Positions 28,838 through 38,297 of a stretch of 64,000 nt of DNA are shown here, in pieces. Positions within the stretch are counted from its first letter, which is position 1; every line of letters starts with the position of its first letter. The DNA is from Pseudomonadota bacterium (GTDB lineage Bacteria > Pseudomonadota > Gammaproteobacteria > Xanthomonadales > Rhodanobacteraceae). Under the pieces are notes generated by a model. The model worked only from the letters and a program-made list of their open reading frames with translations. It searched no databases and was not told where the DNA came from. The stretch spans positions 158,423-222,422 of the forward strand of contig JAKAWV010000002.1 of assembly GCA_021827205.1 (NCBI GenBank), given 5' to 3'. Made by a program: the position numbers and the translations under genes.

Positions 28838-31800
28838 ATGAAGCTGAAGACTCTGGCTGGCGCGCTGACCGCGGCGCTCTCTCTCGCCTTGCTTGCACCC
28901 AGCGCGCTGGCGCAGTCTGCGCCCGGTCCGGTGCAGGCGCTGATCCGCTATCCCAGCATCCACGGCAACACCGTGGTATTCGAAGCCGGCGGCGCGGTGT
29001 GGAAGGTGGGCGTGCAGGGCGGCGAGGCCACGCGCCTGACCTCGGATTCAGGTTACGACTCGCACCCGCTGCTCTCGCCCGACGGCAAGTGGGTGGCCTT
29101 TACCGGCTGGTATCGCGGCAACACCGACGTGTACGTGGTGTCGGTGCACGGCGGGCCGGTCAAGCAGCTCACCTGGCGTTCGATCAACGCTCAGATGCAC
29201 GGCAAGATCATGACCGCGCCGGACAACGTCGTGATCGGCTGGACGCCCAACAGCGAGGATGTGGTGTTCCTGTCGCGTCGCGAAAGCTTCAACCCGCAGA
29301 TCGAGCGCGCCTTCGAGGTGCCGGTGACCGGCGGCCTGCCGGTGGCCCTGCCGATGCCGTGGACCGGCCCGCTGTCGTTCAACGCCAGCGGCACCGTGGT
29401 GGCTTACAACAAGCTCGCGCGCGTGCTGCGCGCGTTCCACCGCAAGCACTACTACGGCGGTCAGGCCGACAACATCTACACCTATGACCTGGCCAGCGGC
29501 GCCAGCACGCAGTTGACCCATTGGAAGGGCGAGGACGCCTACCCGATGTGGTATGGCAATACGCTGTACTTCGCCTCGGATCGCGGCAAGAACGGCGTGC
29601 TCAACCTGTGGCAGCGCGACCTCAAGACCGGCGCCACGCAGCAGGTGACGGACTTCCCCACCTACGACGTGGACTGGCCCAGCCTGGGCAACACCGGCAT
29701 CGCGCTGTCGGATGGTGGACTGCTGTATGTGTACTCCTTCGCCACGGGCAAGCTCACCCAGGTGCCGGTGACGGTGCCGCTGGGCGGCTCGCGCACGCTG
29801 CCATATGAATACGCCGCGGCCAAGATGATCCGCGGCGCCGACATCGCGCCCGATGGCAAGCTGGCGGTATTCAGCGCACGTGGCGCGCTGTTCACGGTGC
29901 CGGCCGAGTACGGCCACACCACAGAAATCAGCCACACCGTGGCCAGCAACGACAAAGACCCCATGTGGTCACCCAACGGCAAGTGGATTGCCTACATCCG
30001 CGATAACGGCGTGGACAGTCAGGTGATGCTGCGCGCGGCCAACGGCAAGGGCGCGCCCAAGGCGCTCACCCGGGAAGCCGACATCACCTACGCGGGTCCG
30101 CTGCTGTGGAGCCCCAACGGCGACTGGCTGACTTACACCGATTCGCGTCAGCGCCTGTGGCTGGTGGATGTGAACACCGGCGCGCGCAAGGAAGTGACCA
30201 CTGACCGACAAAAAATCATTGGCGCGTTCCAAGACGTGGCATTCTCGCCGGACAGCCGCTGGCTGGCGTTTTCCAAGCACCTGCCCAACCACCTGCACGC
30301 GTTGTTCATCTACGGCGTGGACAACGGTCAGTTGCACCAGGTCAGCCGCGGCGATTTCAACGACAGCAATCCGGCGTTCTCGCAGGACGGCAAGTATCTG
30401 TACTTCGTCTCGGCGCGCCTGGTGAATCCGGTCTTGTCCGCCTACAACTTCGGTGCCTCGGGCGTGGTGCCCGATGGCCTGTACGTGACCACGCTCGAGG
30501 CCAGCACGCCGTCACCGTTCGCGCCGCGCACGCAGGTGCCGGCCGCGTCCAAGCCCAAGTCGGGCGCGAAGGGCAAGACCAAGGGCAAAAAAGCCAAGAC
30601 ACCCGTGGTCAACATCGACTTCAACGGCCTGATCAAGCGTGCGGTGCGGGTGCCGGTGCCAGCCGCCAACATCATGCAGGTGGCCGAGGCCAAGGGCGTC
30701 GTGTACTACGCCACCATGCCGGTGCCGGTGCTGGGCGGAGCGATTCCGGGCGAGATGCCCGAATTGCGCGCCTATGACCTGGCCAAGCGCAAGGCGCTGA
30801 CCCTGGCGCAGGGCGTCGGTGGCGGGTTCGCGCTGTCCGCCGATGGCTCGACGCTGCTGTACAACTTCCACGGCAAGTGGGTGCTGCGTCCGGCAACATT
30901 CTCGCCAGCGGCCAAGGCCAAGCCGCTGAACACCTCGCACATGCAGATGCAAGTGGTGCCGCGCGCGGAATGGGCCGAGATCTTCAACGAGGCCTGGCGC
31001 AACGTGCGCGATTACTTCGTCAATCCCGAGCTGATCAAGGCCAAGTGGGCCGCCATCGGTGATCGCTACCGCGCGCTACTGCCGCTGGTGCAAACCCGTG
31101 AAGACCTCAACTACATCATGGCCAACATGATCGGCTCGCTGGGCGAAAGCCACATGTACATCTTCGGCGGCGACATGGGCTGGAAATCCCCGCCGCAGCC
31201 CACCGCCGGGCTGGGTGTCGAATTCGCGCTCAATGCCCGCGCGGGCCGCTATTACCTGAAGCGCATCTATCACGGTGACAACACCGTACCGGGCTACTAC
31301 GCGCCGCTGGCGCAGCCGGGGCTGAAGGTGAAGCAGGGTGATTACGTGCTGGCCATCAACGGCAAGCCGCTGACGGCATCGATCAATCCATATGAGCTGT
31401 TGCAGGGCACACTGGGACAGACCATCGCGCTGAGTATCGCCAGCACGCCGGACGGCACGCCGTGGACGATTCTGGTCAAGCCTGTGGTCAACAGCGGCAA
31501 GCTGCACCTGCTGCACTGGATCAACAACAACCGGCGCGAGGTGAACAAGCTGTCCGACGGCAAGATCGGCTATGTGTACTTGAACGACATGGAGGCCACT
31601 GGCCTGCATGAGTTCGTGCGCCAGTATTACAGCCAGTTGAACAAACCGGGCCTGATCATCGACGACCGCTGGAACCTCGGCGGTTTCATCGACACGATCC
31701 TGTTCAACCAACTCGACCAGAAACCGGTCGCGGCCTGGACCAACCGCCACGGTGCCTACTACCAGAGTCCGGAGGATGCCTACGTCGGGCACATGGCGGC

Positions 31801-32215
31801 GCTGATCAACCACGGCTCGGCCTCGGATGGCGACATCTTTGCCTATCGCTTCCAGCAGTATCACCTCGGGCCGACCATCGGTTCGCGCACCTGGGGCGGC
31901 GTGCGCGGTTATGACAACACTTTCCCGTTGCTTGATGGCGGTGCGCAGGTGGTGTCCGAGATCGCCATGTACGGCACCAACTCGAAGTGGGTGGTGGAGA
32001 ACATCGGCGTGGTGCCCTCGATCGAGGTGCATGTCAATCCCGGCCTGCTGGCACGGGACAACCGCGACACGCAAATCGAGAAAGCCGTGGCCGTGCTGCT
32101 GCAGGAAATCAAGCAGCATCCGACCGAAGTGTCGCCGCCGCCGCCGTGGATGCCGGCCTTCCCCGTGCAGCCGGACTATCCGCCCTGTCCGGTGACCCAC
32201 GGCACCTGCCGGTAA
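28838..32215 (+). CDS. Tricorn-type S41 peptidase, secreted
   Basis: This 1125-residue protein has a Sec signal peptide ending at LAPSALAQS (about residue 26). Repeated beta-propeller blades follow (DSHPLLSPDGKWVAFTG, DKDPMWSPNGKWIAYIRD, AFSPDSRWLAF). Next come a Lys-rich low-complexity insert at about 571-586, a tricorn C1/PDZ region (GLKVKQGDYVLAINGKPL) and the S41 protease core. GESHMY supplies the likely catalytic His and NHGSASDGD the nucleophile Ser. Family members degrade peptides; this copy is probably periplasmic. The ATG at 28838 was chosen for the signal peptide. Confidence 0.92.
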   Translation: MKLKTLAGALTAALSLALLAPSALAQSAPGPVQALIRYPSIHGNTVVFEAGGAVWKVGVQGGEATRLTSDSGYDSHPLLSPDGKWVAFTGWYRGNTDVYVVSVHGGPVKQLTWRSINAQMHGKIMTAPDNVVIGWTPNSEDVVFLSRRESFNPQIERAFEVPVTGGLPVALPMPWTGPLSFNASGTVVAYNKLARVLRAFHRKHYYGGQADNIYTYDLASGASTQLTHWKGEDAYPMWYGNTLYFASDRGKNGVLNLWQRDLKTGATQQVTDFPTYDVDWPSLGNTGIALSDGGLLYVYSFATGKLTQVPVTVPLGGSRTLPYEYAAAKMIRGADIAPDGKLAVFSARGALFTVPAEYGHTTEISHTVASNDKDPMWSPNGKWIAYIRDNGVDSQVMLRAANGKGAPKALTREADITYAGPLLWSPNGDWLTYTDSRQRLWLVDVNTGARKEVTTDRQKIIGAFQDVAFSPDSRWLAFSKHLPNHLHALFIYGVDNGQLHQVSRGDFNDSNPAFSQDGKYLYFVSARLVNPVLSAYNFGASGVVPDGLYVTTLEASTPSPFAPRTQVPAASKPKSGAKGKTKGKKAKTPVVNIDFNGLIKRAVRVPVPAANIMQVAEAKGVVYYATMPVPVLGGAIPGEMPELRAYDLAKRKALTLAQGVGGGFALSADGSTLLYNFHGKWVLRPATFSPAAKAKPLNTSHMQMQVVPRAEWAEIFNEAWRNVRDYFVNPELIKAKWAAIGDRYRALLPLVQTREDLNYIMANMIGSLGESHMYIFGGDMGWKSPPQPTAGLGVEFALNARAGRYYLKRIYHGDNTVPGYYAPLAQPGLKVKQGDYVLAINGKPLTASINPYELLQGTLGQTIALSIASTPDGTPWTILVKPVVNSGKLHLLHWINNNRREVNKLSDGKIGYVYLNDMEATGLHEFVRQYYSQLNKPGLIIDDRWNLGGFIDTILFNQLDQKPVAAWTNRHGAYYQSPEDAYVGHMAALINHGSASDGDIFAYRFQQYHLGPTIGSRTWGGVRGYDNTFPLLDGGAQVVSEIAMYGTNSKWVVENIGVVPSIEVHVNPGLLARDNRDTQIEKAVAVLLQEIKQHPTEVSPPPPWMPAFPVQPDYPPCPVTHGTCR

Positions 32216-32267
32216 GCCGTTGCGCCACGGCAAGCCGAAGCATCGTCTGCCGTGAACGCGAGCCCGA

Positions 32268-32305
32268 CGCGGCGTGAAGGTCGATCCTTCGCGCCGCGTT
32301 TCTTT
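32268..32305 (+). terminator. Intrinsic terminator after the tricorn-like protease gene
   Basis: The arms CGCGGCGTGAAGG (32268-32280) and CCTTCGCGCCGCG (32286-32298) pair over 13 positions with one G-U, around a five-base loop. TTTCTTT follows directly. The hairpin starts 53 bases past the stop. This is the clearest rho-independent terminator in the core region. Confidence 0.85.
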
Positions 32306-32441
32306 AATGACGCAGACATGGCGCGAGATCGGCGGCATGTCGACACCGCCCCAGGCGGCTTGGCATGCATTGGCTATGCTAGATTGTCGAGCCATCGCAT
32401 GCGGATGACCCGTCTCCAACCTCCGGATGAGAACAAGCACC

Positions 32442-33305
32442 ATGACTGCTCTGTTTCCGCGCGCCCGGCGCGTCCTGTTTCCCCTGCTGTTATGCGCCGC
32501 GGGAAGCTTTGCCTTGAGCGCGCAGGCCGCCCCTGCTGCCGCGCCGGCACCACTGTCGCTGGCCAAGGTACAGGCGTTGATCAGCAGCGCCAGTCATGGC
32601 CGCGCCGTCGCCCAGTCGGTATTTGCCGGGCCAGGCGGACTCACCGGCGCCGTGGTCTCCTACAAGGACGCGCCGAACGCTCCACCCAGCGTGATTTGGG
32701 TCAACGACGACGCATCGGCGCTGCTGGTGGGCAAGCTGATCGGGCCCAAGGGCGAGGATCTCGACAAACAGGCCGCGCAGAAAGTGGGCTTGCTGCTCGC
32801 TCCCGACAAGGCACTGGCCGCCGCCGCCCTGCCCGCGACCAACGCGATCATGGTCGGCAGCAAGGGACCGGTGCTGACCGTGTTCATCGATCCCAATTGC
32901 ATCTTCTGCCACATGCTGTATCAGCAGCTTGAGCCGCTGGTTGCCAAAGGTGCTCTGCGCGCGCGCTATGTACTGGTGGCGGTGGTCAAGCGCTCCAGCT
33001 TCGCCAAGGCCGCCGCGATCCTCAGCGCCAAAAACCCGGCGGCAGCGTTGCAGCAGGATCAAGCGGCTTTCGATCCCAAAACCGAGGAAGGCGGCATCAA
33101 GCCCGACAGCGCACCGAGCAAGGCCGTGACTGACCGCATCGGCGCCAACAATGCGCTGATGAGCAAGGCGGGTGGCGACGGTACGCCGATGTTGCTGTTC
33201 TGCAGCAAGGATGGCAGCGTGCAGCAACTCGAAGGTATGCCGCGTGACGTCGACACGCTGCTCGCCGAGATGACCAGCGGCCCCGCACCCGCTTGCGGCG
33301 GCTGA
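32442..33305 (+). CDS. DsbG/DsbC-like thiol:disulfide protein, periplasmic
   Basis: The protein is about 287 residues with a signal peptide ending near FALSAQAAP. The C-terminal thioredoxin-fold domain has VLTVFIDPNCIFCHMLYQQL, with CIFC as the active-site CxxC, and GTPMLLFCSKDG with the cis-Pro region. The N-terminal part resembles the DsbG dimerisation domain. It would act as a periplasmic isomerase or reductase. ATG codons at 32427 and 32442 are both possible; neither has a strong ribosome binding site, and the second is listed. Confidence 0.85.
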   Translation: MTALFPRARRVLFPLLLCAAGSFALSAQAAPAAAPAPLSLAKVQALISSASHGRAVAQSVFAGPGGLTGAVVSYKDAPNAPPSVIWVNDDASALLVGKLIGPKGEDLDKQAAQKVGLLLAPDKALAAAALPATNAIMVGSKGPVLTVFIDPNCIFCHMLYQQLEPLVAKGALRARYVLVAVVKRSSFAKAAAILSAKNPAAALQQDQAAFDPKTEEGGIKPDSAPSKAVTDRIGANNALMSKAGGDGTPMLLFCSKDGSVQQLEGMPRDVDTLLAEMTSGPAPACGG

Positions 33306-33365
33306 AGCGCAGCACTGTCCGGACGCTGCCGCGCGACATGCTGCGGCAGCGCGGTGCGTACCGAT

Positions 33366-34292
33366 TCAGCGCAGGAAAATCAGCGCCAGCACGGTCAGGA
33401 TGAGCAGGTATTTCACCGTGCGGAAGCTGCGCGGCCAACGCCGTTTCCAACCGCCCAGCGTGCTGTTGAAGCGGTTCAGGCGCGCGTACAGGCGATTGAT
33501 CGCGCCCACCGGCTCGCCGGGTACGTTCTCGGTGGCGGTGGCCTGGCCCATGAAGCGACTCACGGCGCGGTTGATCGTGCGCATCACCGGCGTGTACAAC
33601 GGCCGCTCGATATCGCAGAACAGGATCACGCGCGTGTGCTCGGTGCGGTTTTCGGCCCAGTGCACGAAGGTTTCATCGAACATGAAGTCCTCGCCGTCGC
33701 GCCACACCAGTTCCTCGCCATCGACCAGGATGCGGCAGGCCGGCGAATTGGGCGTGACCAGTCCCAGGTGATAGCGCAGGGATCCGGCGAACGGATCGCG
33801 GTGCGCGTTGAGTTTGCCTCCCGGCGGCAGCAGCGTGAACATCGCCGCCTTGACCGTGGGAATGGCATTGACCAACGCCACGGTCTGCGGGCACTGCGCT
33901 TGCGCGGAGGGCAGGGCGTTGCCGTACCACTTCAGGTAGTAGCGCTTCCAGCCTTGGCGGAAGAACGAATCGAAGCTGGCGTCGTTGCGCCTCTCGGCCT
34001 TGCGGATGTGGCCGGCCTCGGCCAGCGCCAGCGCCTCGGCGCGGATCGTCTGCCAGTGGCCCTTGAGCGCATCCAGCTCGGCGAAACGCGCGCGCTCCAC
34101 CACGGGTTTCGAGGGCACCTTGCTGAAGGCGTACATCAGCAGGTTGTAGGGCGCGAACAGTGCCGAGTGATCCACCAACTGGCGATCGAAACGCAGCCGC
34201 GCGCGCCCGCGCAGATGGATCGCGAGCACGGCGCCGACATAGGCGTACACGACCAGAAACTTGATCGAGAGTGGATCGAAGGGCAGGGGCAT
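33366..34292 (-). CDS. Aspartyl/asparaginyl beta-hydroxylase, LpxO-like
   Basis: This 308-residue 2-oxoglutarate/Fe(II) dioxygenase has an N-terminal membrane segment (IKFLVVYAYVGAVLAIHLRG) and a C-terminal one (VKYLLILTVLALIFL). The core shows LNAHRDPFAGSLRYHLGL (first Fe-binding His), EDFMFDETFVHWAENRTEH (second His) and RVILFCDIERPL. LpxO hydroxylates lipid A acyl chains, and this membrane topology fits that role. The ATG at 34292 gives a compact N-terminus; an in-frame ATG at 34340 is an alternative. Confidence 0.85.
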   Translation of the reverse strand: MPLPFDPLSIKFLVVYAYVGAVLAIHLRGRARLRFDRQLVDHSALFAPYNLLMYAFSKVPSKPVVERARFAELDALKGHWQTIRAEALALAEAGHIRKAERRNDASFDSFFRQGWKRYYLKWYGNALPSAQAQCPQTVALVNAIPTVKAAMFTLLPPGGKLNAHRDPFAGSLRYHLGLVTPNSPACRILVDGEELVWRDGEDFMFDETFVHWAENRTEHTRVILFCDIERPLYTPVMRTINRAVSRFMGQATATENVPGEPVGAINRLYARLNRFNSTLGGWKRRWPRSFRTVKYLLILTVLALIFLR

Positions 34293-34371
34293 CGGCGCGA
34301 CTGGGGGCTGAATGGCGTCATAGCCTAGCCCAGCGCGCATGAATCCGGGGGCGGAGCCATGCGCGGGGTGA

Positions 34372-35784
34372 TCAGTCAGGCGCCGCGGGTGCTTGCGGAG
34401 GCGGATGCGCCGTACTGCCCAGCAGCACCGCCAGCGCCGCCGAGGCCAGTCGGTTGCGCACGCCGTCGGCGCGGCTGGTGAGCATGATCGGCACGCGCGC
34501 GCCCAGCACCACGCCGGCGGCATCGGCATCGGCCATGAAGGTGAGCTGCTTGTACAGCATGTTGCCGCTTTCCATGTCCGGCACGATCAGGATGTCGGCC
34601 TGCCCCGCCACCGGCGAGACGATACCCTTGATGTGCGCGGCATCCATGCTGATGGCGTTGTCGAAGGCCAGCGGGCCATCCAGCACGCCACCCGTGATCT
34701 GGCCGCGCTCGGCCATCTTGCATAGCGCCGCGGCATCCATGGTCGAGGTGATCGCGGGATTGACGGTTTCAACCGCCGACAGCAGCGCCACGCGCGGGCT
34801 TTCGATGCCGATGCGCCGCGCCAGATCGATGGCGTTCTGCGCGATGTCGCGTTTGTCGGCCAGGGTCGGATAAATGTTGATTGCTGCATCGGACAGCAGC
34901 AGCGGCCGCGGGTGACCGGGCACATCGAGCACGAAGGCGTGCGACAGGCGGCGTTCGCTGCGCAGGCCGAGATCCTTGTCCAGCACCGCGTGCAGCAATT
35001 CATCGGTATGCAGACTGCCCTTCATCAGCGCCGCGGCGTGGCCGGCGCGCACCTGTGCCACCGCGAGGCTGGCTGAGGCGTGGCTGTGCGGCGTGTCGAT
35101 GATCTGCAGCGCGCTGATATCGGCATGTGCCGCTTCGGCCAGCGCGCGGATACGCGCCATGGGGCCGACCAGCAGCGGCTCGATCAGGCCTTCGTGCCAA
35201 GCCTCGATGGCACCGTCCAGCGCTTCGCCGCTGCACGGGTGCACCACCGCCACGCGCAGCGGCGGGTGGCGCTTGGCCGCGCTCAGCAGGCGTCCGTAAC
35301 CGACGTGCGCCTGCACCATCACCTGCGGCAAGTCGGGTGCCTGCATGCGCAGCTTCAGGCGTGGCGCCGACACCTCCACTTCGCCGCGCAGCAGCGCTTC
35401 GCCGCGCTGGTTGCGGCACGCGCAGGCCAGGGTGAGGTGCTTGTGCCGGGCCTCGCGCGCGGTCACGGTGACCTGTGCGGTGAGCGTGTCGCCGGGTCGC
35501 GCCGGGGCCAGAAAATCGAAGTGCTGGCGCACGAACAAGGTGCCGGGGCCGGGCAGGCGCGTGCCCAATACCGCCGAAATCAACGCCACCGCCCATTGCC
35601 CGTGCGCGATCACGCCGTGCATCGGGCTGGCCGCGGCGTAGTCGGTATCGAGGTGCGCCGGGTTGAGATCGCCGGTGACGCTGGCGAAGGCGCGGATATC
35701 GTCGAGATCCAGCGCGCGCGTCAGTTCGGCGCGGTCGCCGATGGCGATCTCGTCGAACAGGCGATTCTCGAGCATCGGCGTCAT
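34372..35784 (-). CDS. Bifunctional enoyl-CoA hydratase/phosphate acetyltransferase
   Basis: This 470-residue fusion has an N-terminal MaoC-like hot-dog domain (about 1-135: TGDLNPAHLDTDYAAASPMHGVIAHG, the hydratase motif with Asp and His). The C-terminal part (about 160-460) is a phosphate acyltransferase (Pta/Ptb) domain with LMKGSLHTDELLHAVLD and LIVPDMESGNMLYKQLTF. This architecture is a known family in proteobacteria, though its physiological reaction is not settled. It lies seven bases after the DUF502 gene and is probably co-transcribed with it. Confidence 0.9.
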   Translation of the reverse strand: MTPMLENRLFDEIAIGDRAELTRALDLDDIRAFASVTGDLNPAHLDTDYAAASPMHGVIAHGQWAVALISAVLGTRLPGPGTLFVRQHFDFLAPARPGDTLTAQVTVTAREARHKHLTLACACRNQRGEALLRGEVEVSAPRLKLRMQAPDLPQVMVQAHVGYGRLLSAAKRHPPLRVAVVHPCSGEALDGAIEAWHEGLIEPLLVGPMARIRALAEAAHADISALQIIDTPHSHASASLAVAQVRAGHAAALMKGSLHTDELLHAVLDKDLGLRSERRLSHAFVLDVPGHPRPLLLSDAAINIYPTLADKRDIAQNAIDLARRIGIESPRVALLSAVETVNPAITSTMDAAALCKMAERGQITGGVLDGPLAFDNAISMDAAHIKGIVSPVAGQADILIVPDMESGNMLYKQLTFMADADAAGVVLGARVPIMLTSRADGVRNRLASAALAVLLGSTAHPPPQAPAAPD

Positions 35785-35791
35785 GGCGTGC

Positions 35792-36478
35792 TCAGGATTG
35801 CGGTGGGGTTTGCGTCGCCGGCATGCGGTTGCTGCAGGGTATCGAAGGCGGCAGGTTGTCGGGCGCAGCGGCACCGCCGGAGATGATGAAAGCCATGGCC
35901 TGATCCACGGTCCAGTCGGTGGGCGTGACGCAATCGAGCGGCACGATCTCCAGATAGCCACCGGTGGGATTGGGCGTGGTCGGCACGAACACGGCCACCA
36001 TTTCGCGCCCGGTTTCCTGCTCGCGCATGGTGCTGGTGACAAAACCAATGGTGCGCATGCCCGGATGTGGAAACTCCACCAGCACCACGCGCTGCGTGCC
36101 GCTGGGTTTCTTCTGCATCATCGCGGTGAGCTTCTTGGTGCCGTCGTAGATGGTACGCACCATCGGGATGCGCACCATCAGCGCATCGAAACCGGTCAGC
36201 AAACGCCGGCCGAGCACGCGATTGGCCAGCCAGCCGACGAAATACAGCAGCAGCAGCGTGGCGATCAACGCCAGCACGGTGTTGATCCAGCCGTGGGTCA
36301 GCGCACCGGCCAGATCCGGCGCGAATCTGCGCAGGCCGCCGAGCGCGCCTTCGACCATGGGGCTGCCCAATTCGGCCAGCAGGTGCAGCACGAAACCGAA
36401 CACCGCCACCGTCACCCACAGCGGGATGATGGTGAGCAGGCCGGTGATCAGGTAACGCTGGACATGAAAGCGGCGCAT
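35792..36478 (-). CDS. DUF502 family membrane protein
   Basis: This 228-residue protein has two membrane segments (about 8-35 and 64-88) and a conserved soluble part: RIPMVRTIYDGTKKLTAMM, VVLVEFPHPGMRTIGFVTS, MVAVFVPTTPNPTGGYLEIVP and ISGGAAAPDNLP. These are the DUF502 signatures. Function is unknown, though membrane-trafficking or envelope roles are suspected for homologues. It is upstream of and close to the hydratase/acetyltransferase gene. Confidence 0.92.
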   Translation of the reverse strand: MRRFHVQRYLITGLLTIIPLWVTVAVFGFVLHLLAELGSPMVEGALGGLRRFAPDLAGALTHGWINTVLALIATLLLLYFVGWLANRVLGRRLLTGFDALMVRIPMVRTIYDGTKKLTAMMQKKPSGTQRVVLVEFPHPGMRTIGFVTSTMREQETGREMVAVFVPTTPNPTGGYLEIVPLDCVTPTDWTVDQAMAFIISGGAAAPDNLPPSIPCSNRMPATQTPPQS

Positions 36479-36650
36479 GCGCGACTCGTGTTTGGGCCGG
36501 TCATTCTAGCCCGCGCGATCACGCCTGCGCCGGGCTGATCGCGTGGTGACGGGGCTGGTTCTTCGCGGGCGTGATGAAGGGGCGTGGGAATGACGACGGG
36601 TGGCGCGAGCGGCAAGTTTGTCCAAGTCGTGCTGCGTGTGTCGGCGCGGG

Positions 36651-37130
36651 TCAATGCGTCGTGTCGATTCGCTTCAGCGTCTGCTCGAAAAACGCATACA
36701 CGCCGGCATTGCTCATGCGTCGTGCGTTGGCCAGCTCGCCGGCCTGCGTGGCGTACAACAGCTTGCCCTCGGGCGAGACGATCACCGCCGCCGGAATGCC
36801 TTTCTTGATCGGATCGCCGTAGCGTTCGGCCACATCGAGATTTCGATCGAAATTGCCGACATCGACCTTGACGATGTTGAAGTGCTGGCGCATCAGCGCG
36901 GCATTCTTGCCGCCGGACAGCGACTTGGCCAGCGCGCGGCAATCCGGACACCAGTTGGCGCCGAAGAAGATCAATACCGGCTTGTGATCAGCGCGCGCGG
37001 CCTGCATCGCGGCCTGCACCTCGGCCTTGGCGTCGGCCTTGGGGTTGTAGGGTTTTTCCAGCGGCGCGGCGCTGGCGCCGAGCGCAAACAAGGAACCCAG
37101 CACGAGCAGCGCGAAGGCAAGGCGTTTCAT
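36651..37130 (-). CDS. Secreted thioredoxin-family protein
   Basis: This 159-residue protein has a signal peptide ending at LGASAAP (about residue 22). The thioredoxin fold contains LIFFGANWCPDCRALAKSL, with CPDC as the active site, and the cis-Pro loop IPAAVIVSPEGKLLY. It resembles periplasmic thiol reductases of the DUF953/thioredoxin-7 type rather than DsbA or DsbC. It is probably part of periplasmic disulfide control together with the DsbG-like protein 3.5 kb away. No operon partner is obvious. Confidence 0.88.
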   Translation of the reverse strand: MKRLAFALLVLGSLFALGASAAPLEKPYNPKADAKAEVQAAMQAARADHKPVLIFFGANWCPDCRALAKSLSGGKNAALMRQHFNIVKVDVGNFDRNLDVAERYGDPIKKGIPAAVIVSPEGKLLYATQAGELANARRMSNAGVYAFFEQTLKRIDTTH

Positions 37131-37193
37131 CGGCGAATCCTCTGGGGGTGGAGCCTTGGCGATGCTAGCAGGGCGGCCCGGCCGAATGCTTGC

Positions 37194-38285
37194 TCAGCGC
37201 GGCGAAGGCGGCAGCGCCAGCACGGTGATTTCCTCGCGGTCGTGGTGCAATTGGCGCGCGCGCAGATCGATGCCGGGCACGGCGGCGCGCAGCAGACCGA
37301 GGCACAACTGCACTTCCTCGCGACGTTTTTTCATCGGCAGCTTGAGGTTGAACAGTGCGCGCCGGCAAGCGCCATCGCGCAGCCACGCGGCCATCAGCGC
37401 GGCGACGCGGCGCGGTTGCTCGACCATGTCGCACACCAGCCAGTCCACCGGTTTGCCCGGGCGCCAGCGAAAGCCATCGCTGCGCAGGTGCTCGACCAGG
37501 CCGGACTCCAGCAAGGCGGGCTGCATCGGCCCGTTGTCCACGGCGCTGACGTGGATCGAGCGCCGCACCAGTTGGTACGTCCAGCCGCCCGGCGCGGCGC
37601 CGAGGTCCACCGCGCGCATGCCGGGGCGCAGCCAGCGTTCGCGTTCGCGCTCATCCAGCAGCACCAGCAACGCCTCCTCGAGCTTGAGCGTGGAGCGACT
37701 GGGCGCGGCGGATGGAAAGCGCAGGCGCGGGATGCCACCTGGCCAGGGCGAGGCCGCACCGTGCGCCGCGCTGCACAGCAAGGCCGCATCGCCGGCGTTG
37801 AGCAGGACGTGCAGATCGCGTGGTGCCCGCGCGTGCAACAGGCCGGCGCGCTGCAGTGCGCCACGCAGCGGCGCGGCCAGCGCGCGCGCCAGCGTGGCCA
37901 GCTCGCGTCCACCATCGCTGTCGGCATGTTCGATCAATACCTGCGCGTAATACCGGCCCTGCGCCTGCGTGGCGCGCAGCAGCGGCGTGACGCGATCACT
38001 GGCGGGCAACGCCTGCAGGCGCGCGTGCAGACTCCATGCGGTGCGCGCAAAAATCAGTTGCGGCCACGGTGTGGCGGCTTCCAGCGCGTCCAGCGTGGCA
38101 GCGTCGTGCAACTCGAAGCTGGCCACGCCACTGTCGACGCCGGCGCGCGCGAATCCGGACAGGCCCGCCGCCGCCGCCGCCGTGGCTAATTCGCCGGCGG
38201 CCTCGCCCTCGAAGCCGGCGCGGCAAAGCACCACGCGGCCGGATACGGGCGTGCTGTATGCGTTGTCACTGTCAGCAGGGGTCAA
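37194..38285 (-). CDS. rlmM: 23S rRNA (cytidine-2498-2'-O)-methyltransferase
   Basis: This 363-residue enzyme has an N-terminal THUMP-like region and a Rossmann methyltransferase core. RAVDLGAAPGGWTYQLVRR is the SAM site. VDNGPMQPALLESGLVEHLRSDGFRW, VDWLVCDMVEQPRRVA and FNLKLPMKKRREEV complete the RlmM/YgdE signature, including the K-D-K-E catalytic set. It 2'-O-methylates C2498 of 23S rRNA. Length is typical (about 360). Confidence 0.94.
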   Translation of the reverse strand: MTPADSDNAYSTPVSGRVVLCRAGFEGEAAGELATAAAAAGLSGFARAGVDSGVASFELHDAATLDALEAATPWPQLIFARTAWSLHARLQALPASDRVTPLLRATQAQGRYYAQVLIEHADSDGGRELATLARALAAPLRGALQRAGLLHARAPRDLHVLLNAGDAALLCSAAHGAASPWPGGIPRLRFPSAAPSRSTLKLEEALLVLLDERERERWLRPGMRAVDLGAAPGGWTYQLVRRSIHVSAVDNGPMQPALLESGLVEHLRSDGFRWRPGKPVDWLVCDMVEQPRRVAALMAAWLRDGACRRALFNLKLPMKKRREEVQLCLGLLRAAVPGIDLRARQLHHDREEITVLALPPSPR

Positions 38286-38297
38286 AACGGGTGCAGC

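Noticed and set aside
36600..38189. A 529-codon plus-strand open frame over the thioredoxin and rlmM genes
   Set aside because: Antisense shadow of two recognised genes, with no domain of its own.
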